A stretch of DNA of 24,234 nucleotides from an uncultured Oscillospiraceae bacterium. GTDB taxonomy: Bacteria > Bacillota > Clostridia > Oscillospirales > Acutalibacteraceae. How positions within the stretch are numbered: the first letter of the stretch is position 1; the number at the start of each line of letters is the position of its first letter. Shown in pieces: positions 15,888 through 23,080 of this stretch. The position numbers and the translations under genes were made by a program. The notes under the pieces are model-generated. The model did no database searches. It was given only the letters and a program-made list of their open reading frames with translations, and was not told where the DNA came from. Where the stretch lies: assembly GCA_900543305.1 (NCBI GenBank), contig UQQZ01000036.1, positions 1 through 24,234 on the forward strand, read 5' to 3'.

Positions 15888-16862
15888 ATGGCACCACTGT
15901 TACAGATTGAACACCTTTCCCTTTCCTTTACCCAATATGCCAGAGGAATCCGGCGGCGGGAACTTCCTGTCATCCGGGATCTGAGCCTGACGGTGGAAGC
16001 AGGTCAGGTGGTGGCGGTAGTGGGGGCCAGCGGTTCGGGAAAAAGCCTGTTGGCACATGGAATTCTGGGCCTTTTACCCTACAACAGCCATCAGACGGGT
16101 GCCATCCTCTATGAGGGATCCCCTTTGACGCCCCGGCGGATCCAGGCACTCCGGGGGAAGGAAATTGCGTTGGTTCCCCAAGGGGTCACCTATCTGGATC
16201 CTCTCATGAAGGTAGGGGCTCAGCTTTGCCGGGGAAAAGGCGGTTCAGTTCAGCGTGGGAAAGCAAGAAAGGCCTTGGGACGCTATGGGTTGGGTCCGGA
16301 AACGGAGGATCTGTATCCCTTCCAGCTTTCCGGAGGCATGGCGCGGCGGGTGCTGATGGCCTCTGCGGTGATGGATCGTCCCCGGCTGCTCATTGCCGAT
16401 GAACCCACTCCCGGATTGGATGTGCAGGCCGCGAAACGGTTGCTCTCCCATTTTCGGGAATTGGCGCAGGAGGGGACTGGTGTGTTGTTTATCACCCACG
16501 ACCTGGAATTGGCCTTGGAGGTGGCGGATCGAATTGCCGTTTTTTATGGGGGTGAGACCATCGAAGAAGGGGCGGCGTCGGACTTTCCCCAGGGAAATTT
16601 ACGCCATCCTTTTACCAAGGCTCTGTGGAGAGCGCTTCCCCAGGGAGAATTTGCCCCGCTTCCGGGAGCCCAGCCTTATCCGGGAGAACGGGAAGAGGGT
16701 TGTCCCTTTCTGGACCAATGTCCCCATTCTAAAGAACGGTGCGCCCGAGAGAAGGAGATCCCCTTACAGCCTTTTCGTCAGGGAAAGGTGCGCTGCCTAT
16801 ACCCGGAAGCCTGTTTTGAGTCAACGGGCGAAGGCTCCCGCGTTCCAGGAGGAAAACCATGA
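15888..16862 (+). CDS. ABC importer ATPase 1, NikD/DppD-like
   Basis: A 324-residue nucleotide-binding subunit. Walker A is GASGSGKS, the Q-loop is in LVPQGVTYLDP, the signature is LSGGMARRVLMA, Walker B is LLIADEPTPGLD and the switch histidine is in ITHDLE. The C-terminal oligopeptide-transporter domain (oligo_HPY type) carries a cysteine cluster, CPFLDQCPHSKERC followed by RC about 20 residues on. Related DppD/DppF proteins place an iron-sulfur cluster there, so this could be one here, but that is inference. GGGAGG precedes ATG 15888; an open frame continues upstream into the permease gene but is not coding. The stop overlaps the next start as ATGA. Confidence 0.92.
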   Translation: MAPLLQIEHLSLSFTQYARGIRRRELPVIRDLSLTVEAGQVVAVVGASGSGKSLLAHGILGLLPYNSHQTGAILYEGSPLTPRRIQALRGKEIALVPQGVTYLDPLMKVGAQLCRGKGGSVQRGKARKALGRYGLGPETEDLYPFQLSGGMARRVLMASAVMDRPRLLIADEPTPGLDVQAAKRLLSHFRELAQEGTGVLFITHDLELALEVADRIAVFYGGETIEEGAASDFPQGNLRHPFTKALWRALPQGEFAPLPGAQPYPGEREEGCPFLDQCPHSKERCAREKEIPLQPFRQGKVRCLYPEACFESTGEGSRVPGGKP

Positions 16863-17467
16863 TATTAGAAGCCAAAGATTTAACTTTTTTCTATCCAGGG
16901 GGCAAACGGCCTGTTCTGGAGGGCATTCAATTGCAGATAGCTTCCGGAGAGCGAGTAGGGCTGTTTGGACCCAGTGGAAGAGGGAAGACGACCCTTTGTA
17001 AGCTGTTGGCAGGCTACGATGTGCCCAAACGGGGGCAAGTGCTGCTGGATGGATCCCCTTTAAAGAAATATCCCAATCCCTGTCCGGTGCAGATGATCTG
17101 GCAACATCCGGAAACGGTGGTGGATCCTCTGTTGCCTTTAGGGGTTTCCCTGGGGGAAGGGGGACAACCGGACCCGGCTTTGCTGGAAGCCTTGCACATT
17201 CGGAAAGGCTGGTTATCCCGGTACCCTGGGGAACTTTCTGGCGGAGAGCTTCAACGGTTTTGTTTGGCTCGAGCTCTGCATTCTGGAGTAAAGTTTCTCT
17301 TATGCGACGAGATGACCGCCATGTTGGACCTGGTGACTCAGGCCCAGATCTGGGAATTTCTGCTCAAGGAAGGGGAGCGGCGAAACTTAGGATTCTTGAT
17401 TATTTCCCATCAGGAAGCTTTGCTGCACCGTGTATGTACCCGGATCGAGACCTTGCCCACAGAATAG
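16859..17467 (+). CDS. ABC importer ATPase 2, short NikE-like
   Basis: A 202-residue ATPase partner, shorter than the 250-330 residues usual for DppF/NikE because it ends right after the H-loop and lacks the C-terminal oligo_HPY domain. Walker A is GPSGRGKTT, the Q-loop is in QMIWQHPETVVDP, the signature is LSGGELQRFCLARAL, Walker B and D-loop are LLCDEMTAMLD, and the switch histidine is in IISHQ. A Met replaces the usual Pro of DEPT; I associate this DEMTAMLD form with nickel-type systems of anaerobes, though not with certainty. All catalytic motifs are intact, so it should form a working heterodimer with ATPase 1. It is translationally coupled to the upstream gene and is the last gene of the operon. 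Confidence 0.9.
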   Translation: MILEAKDLTFFYPGGKRPVLEGIQLQIASGERVGLFGPSGRGKTTLCKLLAGYDVPKRGQVLLDGSPLKKYPNPCPVQMIWQHPETVVDPLLPLGVSLGEGGQPDPALLEALHIRKGWLSRYPGELSGGELQRFCLARALHSGVKFLLCDEMTAMLDLVTQAQIWEFLLKEGERRNLGFLIISHQEALLHRVCTRIETLPTE

Positions 17468-17492
17468 GCTCTCAAAACATGACGGTCTATTG

Positions 17493-17541
17493 AAAAAAGT
17501 CCTCTCAGCGGCCAGTGCAGTGGCAGCCGAGAGGGCTTTTT
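17493..17541. terminator. Bidirectional terminator between importer operon and lysR
   Basis: AAAAAAGTCCTCTC (17493-17506) pairs with GAGAGGGCTTTTT (17529-17541), with further GC pairing inside the loop. Its A- and T-tracts allow termination from both sides; its last base is the final base of the convergent lysR gene. Confidence 0.85.
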
Positions 17542-18434
17542 CAATTCTTGGAGGCAGTAAGGTTTTGTAAAGAAGCTTTTCCGTGGCGGAGAAAAGCCCG
17601 GGCAGCCAGGGAGAAGGCCTGTGTCCGTTTCCAGACCAATACGGATCTTCCCTGCAGTTGGGGGGAAAGGGGCAAAAAACGCAGACCATCAAAATGGGAT
17701 TCCAATTTCATGGTGACCACACAGCTGCCAGGCAATTCCCGAACCAGCATCGCCTTATTATATTGCAGAGTTCCGCTGCCCACCACGTTGAGACGATCCC
17801 AATAAGGACCGAACCAATGGGCCAGTTGATCCTGGACAATTTCCCGTTGGGGGAGCAATAGAGGAACTTGGGCCAGATCTTCCGGAGTGACTGCATTTTG
17901 CGCGGCCAAAGGGGAATCTTCCCGCACCAAGGCCCCCCACTGTTCCTGGAGAGGAAGCCGGAGAAATTCATATTTGGTGATATCTACAGGCTCCGTCAAA
18001 AGCCCTACGTCCAAAAGTCCCCGTTCGATCCGTTCCTTAATGCTGTCTGCATCGCCGCTATAGAGTTCAAACTGGACCAGAGGATATTGCTTCCGAAAGC
18101 TTGCGATGAGCTGGGCCAGGAAACGGGAGCTTTGAAATTCTCCGCTGCCGATGGAGATTTTTCCCGAGAGCATTCCTTCTCGTTGCCGCAGATCCTCCCG
18201 GGTTTTTTCCGAAAGGGATACAATTTCTTCTGCCCGGCGGCGCAGGAGCAGTCCTTCTTCCGTCAAGAGAATGCGATGTTTTCCTCGGTGGAAGAGTTTG
18301 ACACCCAATTCTTCTTCCAGCTGCATCAATTGCCGGGAGAGGGTAGGCTGGGTCACATGGAGCAGATTGGCGGCACGGGTGATATTTTCTTCCCGGGCAA
18401 CCATCAAAAAATATTTTAAAACACGAATTTCCAA
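17541..18434 (-). CDS. LysR-type transcriptional regulator
   Basis: A 297-residue LysR-family regulator. The N-terminal winged helix-turn-helix is clear in NITRAANLLHVTQPTLSRQL (about 18-37), followed by EEELGVKLFHRGKH and the linker helix. The C-terminal effector-binding domain starts near SGKISIGSGEF. I chose the TTG at 18434: it gives the family-typical LEIRVLKYFL N-terminus and has AGAAGGTGATC upstream. The ATG at 18473 would add 13 residues, and its only GGAGG lies directly against the ATG with no spacing. It is divergent from the membrane-protein/cimA/leuCD operon across a 294-bp region, the classical LysR arrangement, and convergent with the importer operon. An effector from branched-chain amino acid metabolism is a reasonable guess only. 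Confidence 0.9.
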   Translation of the reverse strand: MEIRVLKYFLMVAREENITRAANLLHVTQPTLSRQLMQLEEELGVKLFHRGKHRILLTEEGLLLRRRAEEIVSLSEKTREDLRQREGMLSGKISIGSGEFQSSRFLAQLIASFRKQYPLVQFELYSGDADSIKERIERGLLDVGLLTEPVDITKYEFLRLPLQEQWGALVREDSPLAAQNAVTPEDLAQVPLLLPQREIVQDQLAHWFGPYWDRLNVVGSGTLQYNKAMLVRELPGSCVVTMKLESHFDGLRFLPLSPQLQGRSVLVWKRTQAFSLAARAFLRHGKASLQNLTASKN

Positions 18435-18532
18435 AAGATCACCTTCTGCATGGGTAACAAACGGATTTCCCATCCTCCGGAGAAAATAAAGATACCCGGG
18501 AAGGAATGGGGAAAGGAATTCTTCTGTGGAAT

Positions 18533-18560
18533 ATTATACCATAATTTGGAGGAGAAACAA
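18533..18560 (-). promoter_or_regulatory. Promoter of lysR
   Basis: Read on the minus strand: TTGTTT (18560-18555), a 16-bp spacer and TATAAT (18538-18533), about 100 bases upstream of the TTG start. The -10 box is perfect and the spacer is slightly short. Confidence 0.55.
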
Positions 18561-18639
18561 TACGCAGAAGGCTTTTGTAGAGGTGTAAAATGCTTTGAGA
18601 GAATGGGATGTCTCAGGGAGAGGGGAGAAGGAGGCAGGG

Positions 18640-18668
18640 TTGAAAAGCCAGGCCACATGTGATAAAAT
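18640..18668 (+). promoter_or_regulatory. Promoter of the membrane-protein/cimA/leuCD operon
   Basis: TTGAAA (18640-18645), a 17-bp spacer and TAAAAT (18663-18668), 60 bases upstream of the first ATG. It is divergent from the lysR promoter about 80 bp away; LysR-family T-N11-A operators would be expected between them, but I do not see one clear enough to call. Confidence 0.65.
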
Positions 18669-18728
18669 GACCACAACTCCCCGGTGCAATTGCCAGGGAT
18701 AAACTCGGCTATGGAAGGAATAGGTGTA

Positions 18729-19472
18729 ATGGCGAACGAAATCTATTTGCAAGGCGCTGGGGAAAGCTTGGATCAAATTGGAGCGCAAAACAATAGAAAG
18801 AAGCGGAAAAATTGGTGGATTGAACACCGGATGCAACTTTTGCTGATCTTGGTGGTGTTGATCGGTATCGGGGTGTTATTTTACACCTTGTTTTTCCAGG
18901 CAGCGCCAGACTATCGGATTGGGCTCATCACCTCCTACACCATGCCCAGTGAAGCGGTAGACCAGTTGGAAGCCAGGTTTGCTCAATATGGAGAGGATAT
19001 TAACGAAGACGGCAAGGTGATCGTATCCCTTTCCACTTATTCCATCCCTTCCAGCCTGGATACTCAGCAGCGGGAGAACACTCTGCTGCGTTTGGAAGCG
19101 GATATTGCCACCGATGAAGTGCTGATTTTCTTATACAATGAAGACGGATTTGCCCAAGTAGAGGAAGAGATGAAGGGTCTGTTCCAATATTCCGACGGCA
19201 CGCCGATGGGACAAGATGCCACAGACTTTGAAAACGCTCGGGAGTCTTGGAGCGATTTTGCAGGGTTGGCCCAATTTGAGCCCCAAGCTACCTCAGATGG
19301 GCAGTACGATAGCCAGCAGCTGACCACGTTGTTTGATCAGCTTTGGGTTTCCACCCGGACGTCGGAAGGGCGGATTGAGGAAAGCTACTGGGCCAAGGAC
19401 TATTACGATCAATGTATGGATCTGCTGGAGCGGGTTCGTCAAGGTGAAACTACAACAGCGAAGGAGGAGTAA
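18729..19472 (+). CDS. Single-pass membrane protein of unknown function
   Basis: I do not recognise this 247-residue protein. It has a polar N-terminus ending in a basic patch (NRKKRKNWW, about 22-30), one transmembrane helix (about 35-56) and a long acidic C-terminal region. The positive-inside rule puts the N-terminus in the cytoplasm and the C-terminal 190 residues outside. The outer part starts DYRIGLITSYTMPSEAVDQL and has alternating strands and helices (VIVSLSTYSIP, LRLEADIATDEVLIFLYNED), which suggests a small folded domain. No catalytic motif or cysteine cluster is visible. ATG 18729 has AAGGA ten bases before it; the frame is open slightly upstream. It is first in an operon, and its stop is four bases before the cimA start, so the two are almost certainly cotranscribed. 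A link to branched-chain amino acid synthesis is not evident from the sequence. Confidence 0.82.
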   Translation: MANEIYLQGAGESLDQIGAQNNRKKRKNWWIEHRMQLLLILVVLIGIGVLFYTLFFQAAPDYRIGLITSYTMPSEAVDQLEARFAQYGEDINEDGKVIVSLSTYSIPSSLDTQQRENTLLRLEADIATDEVLIFLYNEDGFAQVEEEMKGLFQYSDGTPMGQDATDFENARESWSDFAGLAQFEPQATSDGQYDSQQLTTLFDQLWVSTRTSEGRIEESYWAKDYYDQCMDLLERVRQGETTTAKEE

Positions 19473-19476
19473 AGCC

Positions 19477-21048
19477 ATGGGGCCTGTAACGATCCTGGAT
19501 TCCACACTGCGGGACGGAGCCCAGGGGACTGGGATCACTTTTTCCTTAGAGGACAAATTGGCGGCGGTGCGTTTGCTGGACCGCGTGGGAGTTCAATATG
19601 TAGAGGCAGGAAATCCCGGATCCAACCCTAAAGACGAAATCTTTTTCCAGCGGGCGGGGGAGTTGACCTTGAAGCACGCAAAGCTTGTTTCCTTTGGAAG
19701 CACCCGCAGGAAGGATACCCGGCCGGAAGAAGATAGTAACCTGCGGGCGATTCTGGCTGCAGGAACCCCTTGTTGTACCATATTCGGAAAATGTTGGAAG
19801 CTTCATGTAGATCGGGTTTTGGAGACCAGTTATGAGGAAAACCTGCGGATGATCGAAGAGAGCTGCCGTTTTTTAAAGTCTCATGGCCGGGAAGTGATCT
19901 TTGACGCGGAGCATTTTTTCGATGGCTGGAAGGATGACAAGAACTATGCTTGGGAGGCTGTGCAGGCGGCCATCCGTGGAGGAGCGGATATGGTTTGTCT
20001 GTGCGACACCAATGGAGGCACTTTTCCGGGAGAGGCGGAACGGATTGTCCGGGAACTGGTCAATCGGGTGACAGTGCCGGTGGCGGTGCACTTCCATGAG
20101 GATTGCGGCATGGCCACAGCCAACTCCATTGTGGGGGTGATGGCAGGGGCGTCTCAGGTACAGGGAACCCTGTTGGGATTTGGAGAGCGGTGCGGCAATG
20201 CCAATTTAAGCTCTATCATTCCGGACTTGCAGCTGAAACTGGGCATTCCCTGTATTCCCCAGGAGGAGCTGTTGTTCTTGACCCACAGGGCCAGGGAATT
20301 GGCATCCATCGCCAATATGGACCTTCCCGCATGGATGCCCTATGTAGGGGAAAACGCATTTGCTCACAAGGCGGGCATGCACGCTGCCGCAGTGCTGAAG
20401 CTGCCCCGTTCCTTCGAACATGTAGATCCCAACCTGGTGGGAAACGCCAGGCGGTTTCCTGCCTCGGAAATGTCTGGAAGGGCAGTGGTGTTGGAAAAGG
20501 TAAAGCGGATTTTTCCCAGTGTCAAGTTGGATTCCAAAGAAGCCCGGGCGCTGCTGCAAGAACTTAAGGAACTGGAGTCCAGGGGCTATCAGTTTGAGGG
20601 GGCAGATGCTTCCTTTGAGCTGCTGGTGCGCAAACGGCTTCATCCGTTCCCGCCCTTTTTTGAATTGTTGTACTACCACATTTACACGGATTACAACGAC
20701 GGCCAAGACCGAGGTGCCAGCGCGACAGTAAAAGTCCGTGTGGGAGGGGAATTGCAGCTGATGGCGGCAGAGGGAAACGGTCCTGTGAATGCCCTGGACC
20801 AGGCTCTGCGCAAGGCGTTGGAAATCTTTTATCCCCAATTGTCCCAGGTCAAATTGACCGACTACAAGGTGCGGGTGCTGGACAGCAAAAGTGCCACGGC
20901 AGCAGGAGTACGGGTGTTGATCACTTCCACCGATGGAGAGCGGACCTTTACCACGGTGGGAGTGTCCGGAGACGTGGTGGCCGCCAGCTGGAAGGCCTTG
21001 GAAGATTCCATGGAATATTTGCTGTTAAAGGCCAAAGGAAGAACATAA
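19477..21048 (+). CDS. cimA: (R)-citramalate synthase
   Basis: A 523-residue enzyme of the isopropylmalate/homocitrate synthase family, citramalate-synthase branch. It condenses pyruvate and acetyl-CoA to (R)-citramalate, the threonine-independent route to isoleucine. The TIM barrel starts with ILDSTLRDGAQGTGITFS, carries the metal-binding HFHEDCG and later GFGERCGNANLSSI and GENAFAHKAGMH. The C-terminal regulatory (LeuA-dimer type) domain covers roughly residues 390-515. The GNPGSNPKDEIFF segment and overall length point to the long CimA type of Geobacter and Clostridia rather than LeuA or homocitrate synthase. ATG 19477 has AAGGAGG nine bases before it; the open frame continues upstream inside the previous gene but is not coding. 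It is followed by leuC after 43 bp. Feedback inhibition by isoleucine is known for this family but not provable here. Confidence 0.92.
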   Translation: MGPVTILDSTLRDGAQGTGITFSLEDKLAAVRLLDRVGVQYVEAGNPGSNPKDEIFFQRAGELTLKHAKLVSFGSTRRKDTRPEEDSNLRAILAAGTPCCTIFGKCWKLHVDRVLETSYEENLRMIEESCRFLKSHGREVIFDAEHFFDGWKDDKNYAWEAVQAAIRGGADMVCLCDTNGGTFPGEAERIVRELVNRVTVPVAVHFHEDCGMATANSIVGVMAGASQVQGTLLGFGERCGNANLSSIIPDLQLKLGIPCIPQEELLFLTHRARELASIANMDLPAWMPYVGENAFAHKAGMHAAAVLKLPRSFEHVDPNLVGNARRFPASEMSGRAVVLEKVKRIFPSVKLDSKEARALLQELKELESRGYQFEGADASFELLVRKRLHPFPPFFELLYYHIYTDYNDGQDRGASATVKVRVGGELQLMAAEGNGPVNALDQALRKALEIFYPQLSQVKLTDYKVRVLDSKSATAAGVRVLITSTDGERTFTTVGVSGDVVAASWKALEDSMEYLLLKAKGRT

Positions 21049-21091
21049 ATCGGAAAACACAAGACGAGCCATATCCAAAGGGGGAATCCTG

Positions 21092-22372
21092 ATGGCAATG
21101 ACTATGACCCAGAAGATTCTGGCCGCACACGCGGGACTGGATCAGGTAGAAGCGGGGCAATTGATTGAAGCCAAGCTGGACCTGGTGCTGGGAAATGATA
21201 TCACCACGCCGGTAGCAGTGGATGAATTTGAAAAATGCGGGGCAAACTCCGTATTTGACCGGAGCAAGATTGCCTTGGTTCTGGACCACTTTGTGCCCAA
21301 TAAGGATATCAAGGCGGCTCAGCAGTGCAAACAGGTGCGGGAGTTTGCTCGTGCCCATAAAGTGGAACATTTTTTTGATGTGGGAGAGATGGGCATCGAA
21401 CATGCCCTGCTGCCGGAAAAGGGTTTGGTAGGTCCTGGAGACTGTGTGATTGGAGCGGATTCCCACACATGTACCTATGGGGCACTGGGAGCCTTTTCTA
21501 CAGGCGTGGGATCCACAGACATGGCTGCGGCTATGATCTCGGGAAAAGCTTGGTTTAAAGTTCCCTCAGCGATTCAAGTGGTCCTTAAAAATAAACCGGG
21601 GAAATATGTGTGCGGCAAGGATGTAATCCTTCACCTGATCGGGCAGATCGGAGTGGACGGTGCCCTGTATCAATCCCTGGAGTTCACCGGGGATGGGATA
21701 GGGACCCTGTCCATGGATGACCGGTTCACCATTGCCAATATGGCTATTGAGGCTGGGGCAAAAAATGGGATTTTCCCAGTGGACGAAACGACTCTGGAGT
21801 ATTGCCGTGCCCACTATCACGGCTCTGTAGACGTGTTCCAGGCAGATCCGGATGCGGTGTATGACCGGGTGATAGAAATTGACTTGGCCGGGTTAAAGCC
21901 CACAGTGTCACTGCCTCACTTGCCGGAGAACACCAAGACTATCGACGAAGCGGCGGGCCTTCCCATTCAGCAAAGTGTCATCGGTTCCTGCACCAATGGC
22001 CGTATGGAGGATATGCGGATGGCAGCTTCCATCCTGAAAGGGAGAAAGGTGGCCAAAGGAGTCCGCTGCATTGTGATTCCCGCCACCCAGGAGATCTACC
22101 TGAATTGCATTCGGGAAGGTTTGGTGGAAATCTTCATCGAAGCTGGGGCAGTATTCAGCACGCCCACTTGTGGTCCCTGTCTGGGAGGATATATGGGTGT
22201 CCTGGCGGAAGGAGAGCGGGCGGTGTCCACCACCAACCGGAACTTTGTGGGGCGGATGGGCCATCCCAAATCTGAGGTGGTTTTGGCATCGCCGGCGGTA
22301 GCGGCGGCCAGTGCGGTACAGGGCTGTCTCACAGATCCGGCTTCGCTGGAGAGAAAGGAGGGTGACTTATGA
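21092..22372 (+). CDS. leuC: 3-isopropylmalate/citramalate dehydratase large subunit
   Basis: A 426-residue aconitase-family large subunit, the short LeuC form typical of Clostridia and archaea rather than the 470-residue enterobacterial form. It isomerises 2-isopropylmalate to 3-isopropylmalate and, next to cimA, citramalate to 3-methylmalate. The three iron-sulfur cysteines are present: Cys300 in GSCTNGR, and Cys360 and Cys363 in PTCGPCLGGYMG. GADSHTCTYGALGAFSTGVG is the standard aconitase motif. ATG 21092 has GGGGG seven bases upstream; in-frame ATGs at 21098 and 21104 are alternatives. The stop overlaps the leuD start as ATGA, so LeuC and LeuD are translationally coupled. It needs the small subunit encoded next, which is frameshifted. 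Confidence 0.94.
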   Translation: MAMTMTQKILAAHAGLDQVEAGQLIEAKLDLVLGNDITTPVAVDEFEKCGANSVFDRSKIALVLDHFVPNKDIKAAQQCKQVREFARAHKVEHFFDVGEMGIEHALLPEKGLVGPGDCVIGADSHTCTYGALGAFSTGVGSTDMAAAMISGKAWFKVPSAIQVVLKNKPGKYVCGKDVILHLIGQIGVDGALYQSLEFTGDGIGTLSMDDRFTIANMAIEAGAKNGIFPVDETTLEYCRAHYHGSVDVFQADPDAVYDRVIEIDLAGLKPTVSLPHLPENTKTIDEAAGLPIQQSVIGSCTNGRMEDMRMAASILKGRKVAKGVRCIVIPATQEIYLNCIREGLVEIFIEAGAVFSTPTCGPCLGGYMGVLAEGERAVSTTNRNFVGRMGHPKSEVVLASPAVAAASAVQGCLTDPASLERKEGDL

Positions 22373-22853
22373 TCGTAAAAGGTACGGTTCACCGTTACGG
22401 AGACGATGTGAATACCGATGTGATTATTCCCGCCCGGTATTTGAATACGGCGTCCCACCAGGAGTTGGCAGCTCACTGCATGGAGGATATCGATCCCACG
22501 TTTCCCGCCAAGGTACAGCCGGGAGATCTTGTGGTTGCAGGGAAAAACTTTGGCTGCGGATCTTCCCGGGAACACGCGCCCATTGCCCTGAAGGCCAGTG
22601 GAGTGTCGTGTGTCATTGCCGCCACCTTTGCCCGCATTTTTTACCGGAATGCCATCAACATCGGGCTGCCGATTCTGGAATGCCCTCAAGCGGCGGCGGA
22701 AATTGGGGGAAGGTCTCCGTGGACTTTGATACGGGCTTGATCACTGATGAAACCACGGGGAAAACCTACCAGGCCCAGCCTTTTCCGCCTTTTATCCAAA
22801 GGATCATCCAGGCGGGTGGGCTGCTTGCCTCCCTTTCCGAAAAAGCTGAATAG
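22369..22853 (+). pseudogene. leuD: leuD, small subunit of 3-isopropylmalate dehydratase, frameshifted
   Basis: The reading frame starts normally (MIVKGTVHRYGDDVNTDVII) and keeps the active-site motif NFGCGSSREHAPIALK, but it stops at 22740 after 123 residues. The missing C-terminus is present in the -1 frame and runs VSVDFDTGLITDETTGKTYQ to the stop at 22853, including AQPFPPFIQRIIQAGG. The shift falls at a run of five G (22705-22709); one additional base in that run would restore a normal LeuD of about 161 residues. It is therefore either a one-base deletion, making a truncated protein, or a homopolymer sequencing error. The -1 shift site is not a canonical slippery heptamer, so programmed frameshifting seems unlikely. 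The surrounding operon is intact. Confidence 0.85.
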
Positions 22854-22864
22854 AATGGATCCCA

Positions 22865-22891
22865 GGAGAGCGCAGAGCGCTCTCCTTTTTT
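22865..22891 (+). terminator. Intrinsic terminator of the cimA-leuCD operon
   Basis: A perfect GGAGAGCGC / GCGCTCTCC stem with an AGA loop, followed by six T residues. Confidence 0.93.
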
Positions 22892-22968
22892 GTTGGGGAA
22901 GAAGAAATCCAGGGGTGGGGTTCGGGAAATATTACGGTATCTTTTTGATAAAAAATGGGAAGGGGGGA

Positions 22969-22997
22969 TTGCATTTTTCCGGCAAACTCTCTATAAT
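22969..22997 (+). promoter_or_regulatory. Promoter of the sugar isomerase gene
   Basis: TTGCAT (22969-22974), a 17-bp spacer and a perfect TATAAT (22992-22997). Transcription should begin near 23004, giving a leader of about 77 bases that starts almost directly with a hairpin. Confidence 0.75.
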
Positions 22998-23010
22998 ATA
23001 GCTAAATGGG

Positions 23011-23046
23011 TCGGCGTGGGACCTGGAATAAGTCCGGCCGATTTTT
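23011..23046 (+). promoter_or_regulatory. Hairpin plus T-tract at the 5' end of the isomerase transcript
   Basis: TCGGC (23011-23015) pairs with GCCGA (23037-23041) and GGAC (23019-23022) with GTCC (23032-23035), followed by TTTTT (23042-23046). It begins only a few bases after the predicted transcription start. It could be an attenuator or a hairpin that stabilises the message end; the sequence does not decide between them. Confidence 0.5.
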
Positions 23047-23080
23047 GATTAAGATTATGGATCAAGAAGGAGTGTTACAC

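Noticed and set aside
18435..18473. ATG 18473 as the lysR start
   Set aside because: The GGAGG sequence abuts the ATG with no spacing, and the extra 13 residues precede the normal LysR N-terminus.
18450..18662. Small open frame of 70 codons in the lysR/membrane-protein intergenic region
   Set aside because: There is no ribosome binding site, it covers both divergent promoters, and its composition is not protein-like.
22700..22745. Programmed -1 frameshift in leuD
   Set aside because: The codons around the site read ATT GGG GGA AGG, so the heptamer T GGG GGA does not allow good re-pairing of the P-site tRNA. LeuD is not known to use recoding. A deletion or sequencing error is simpler.
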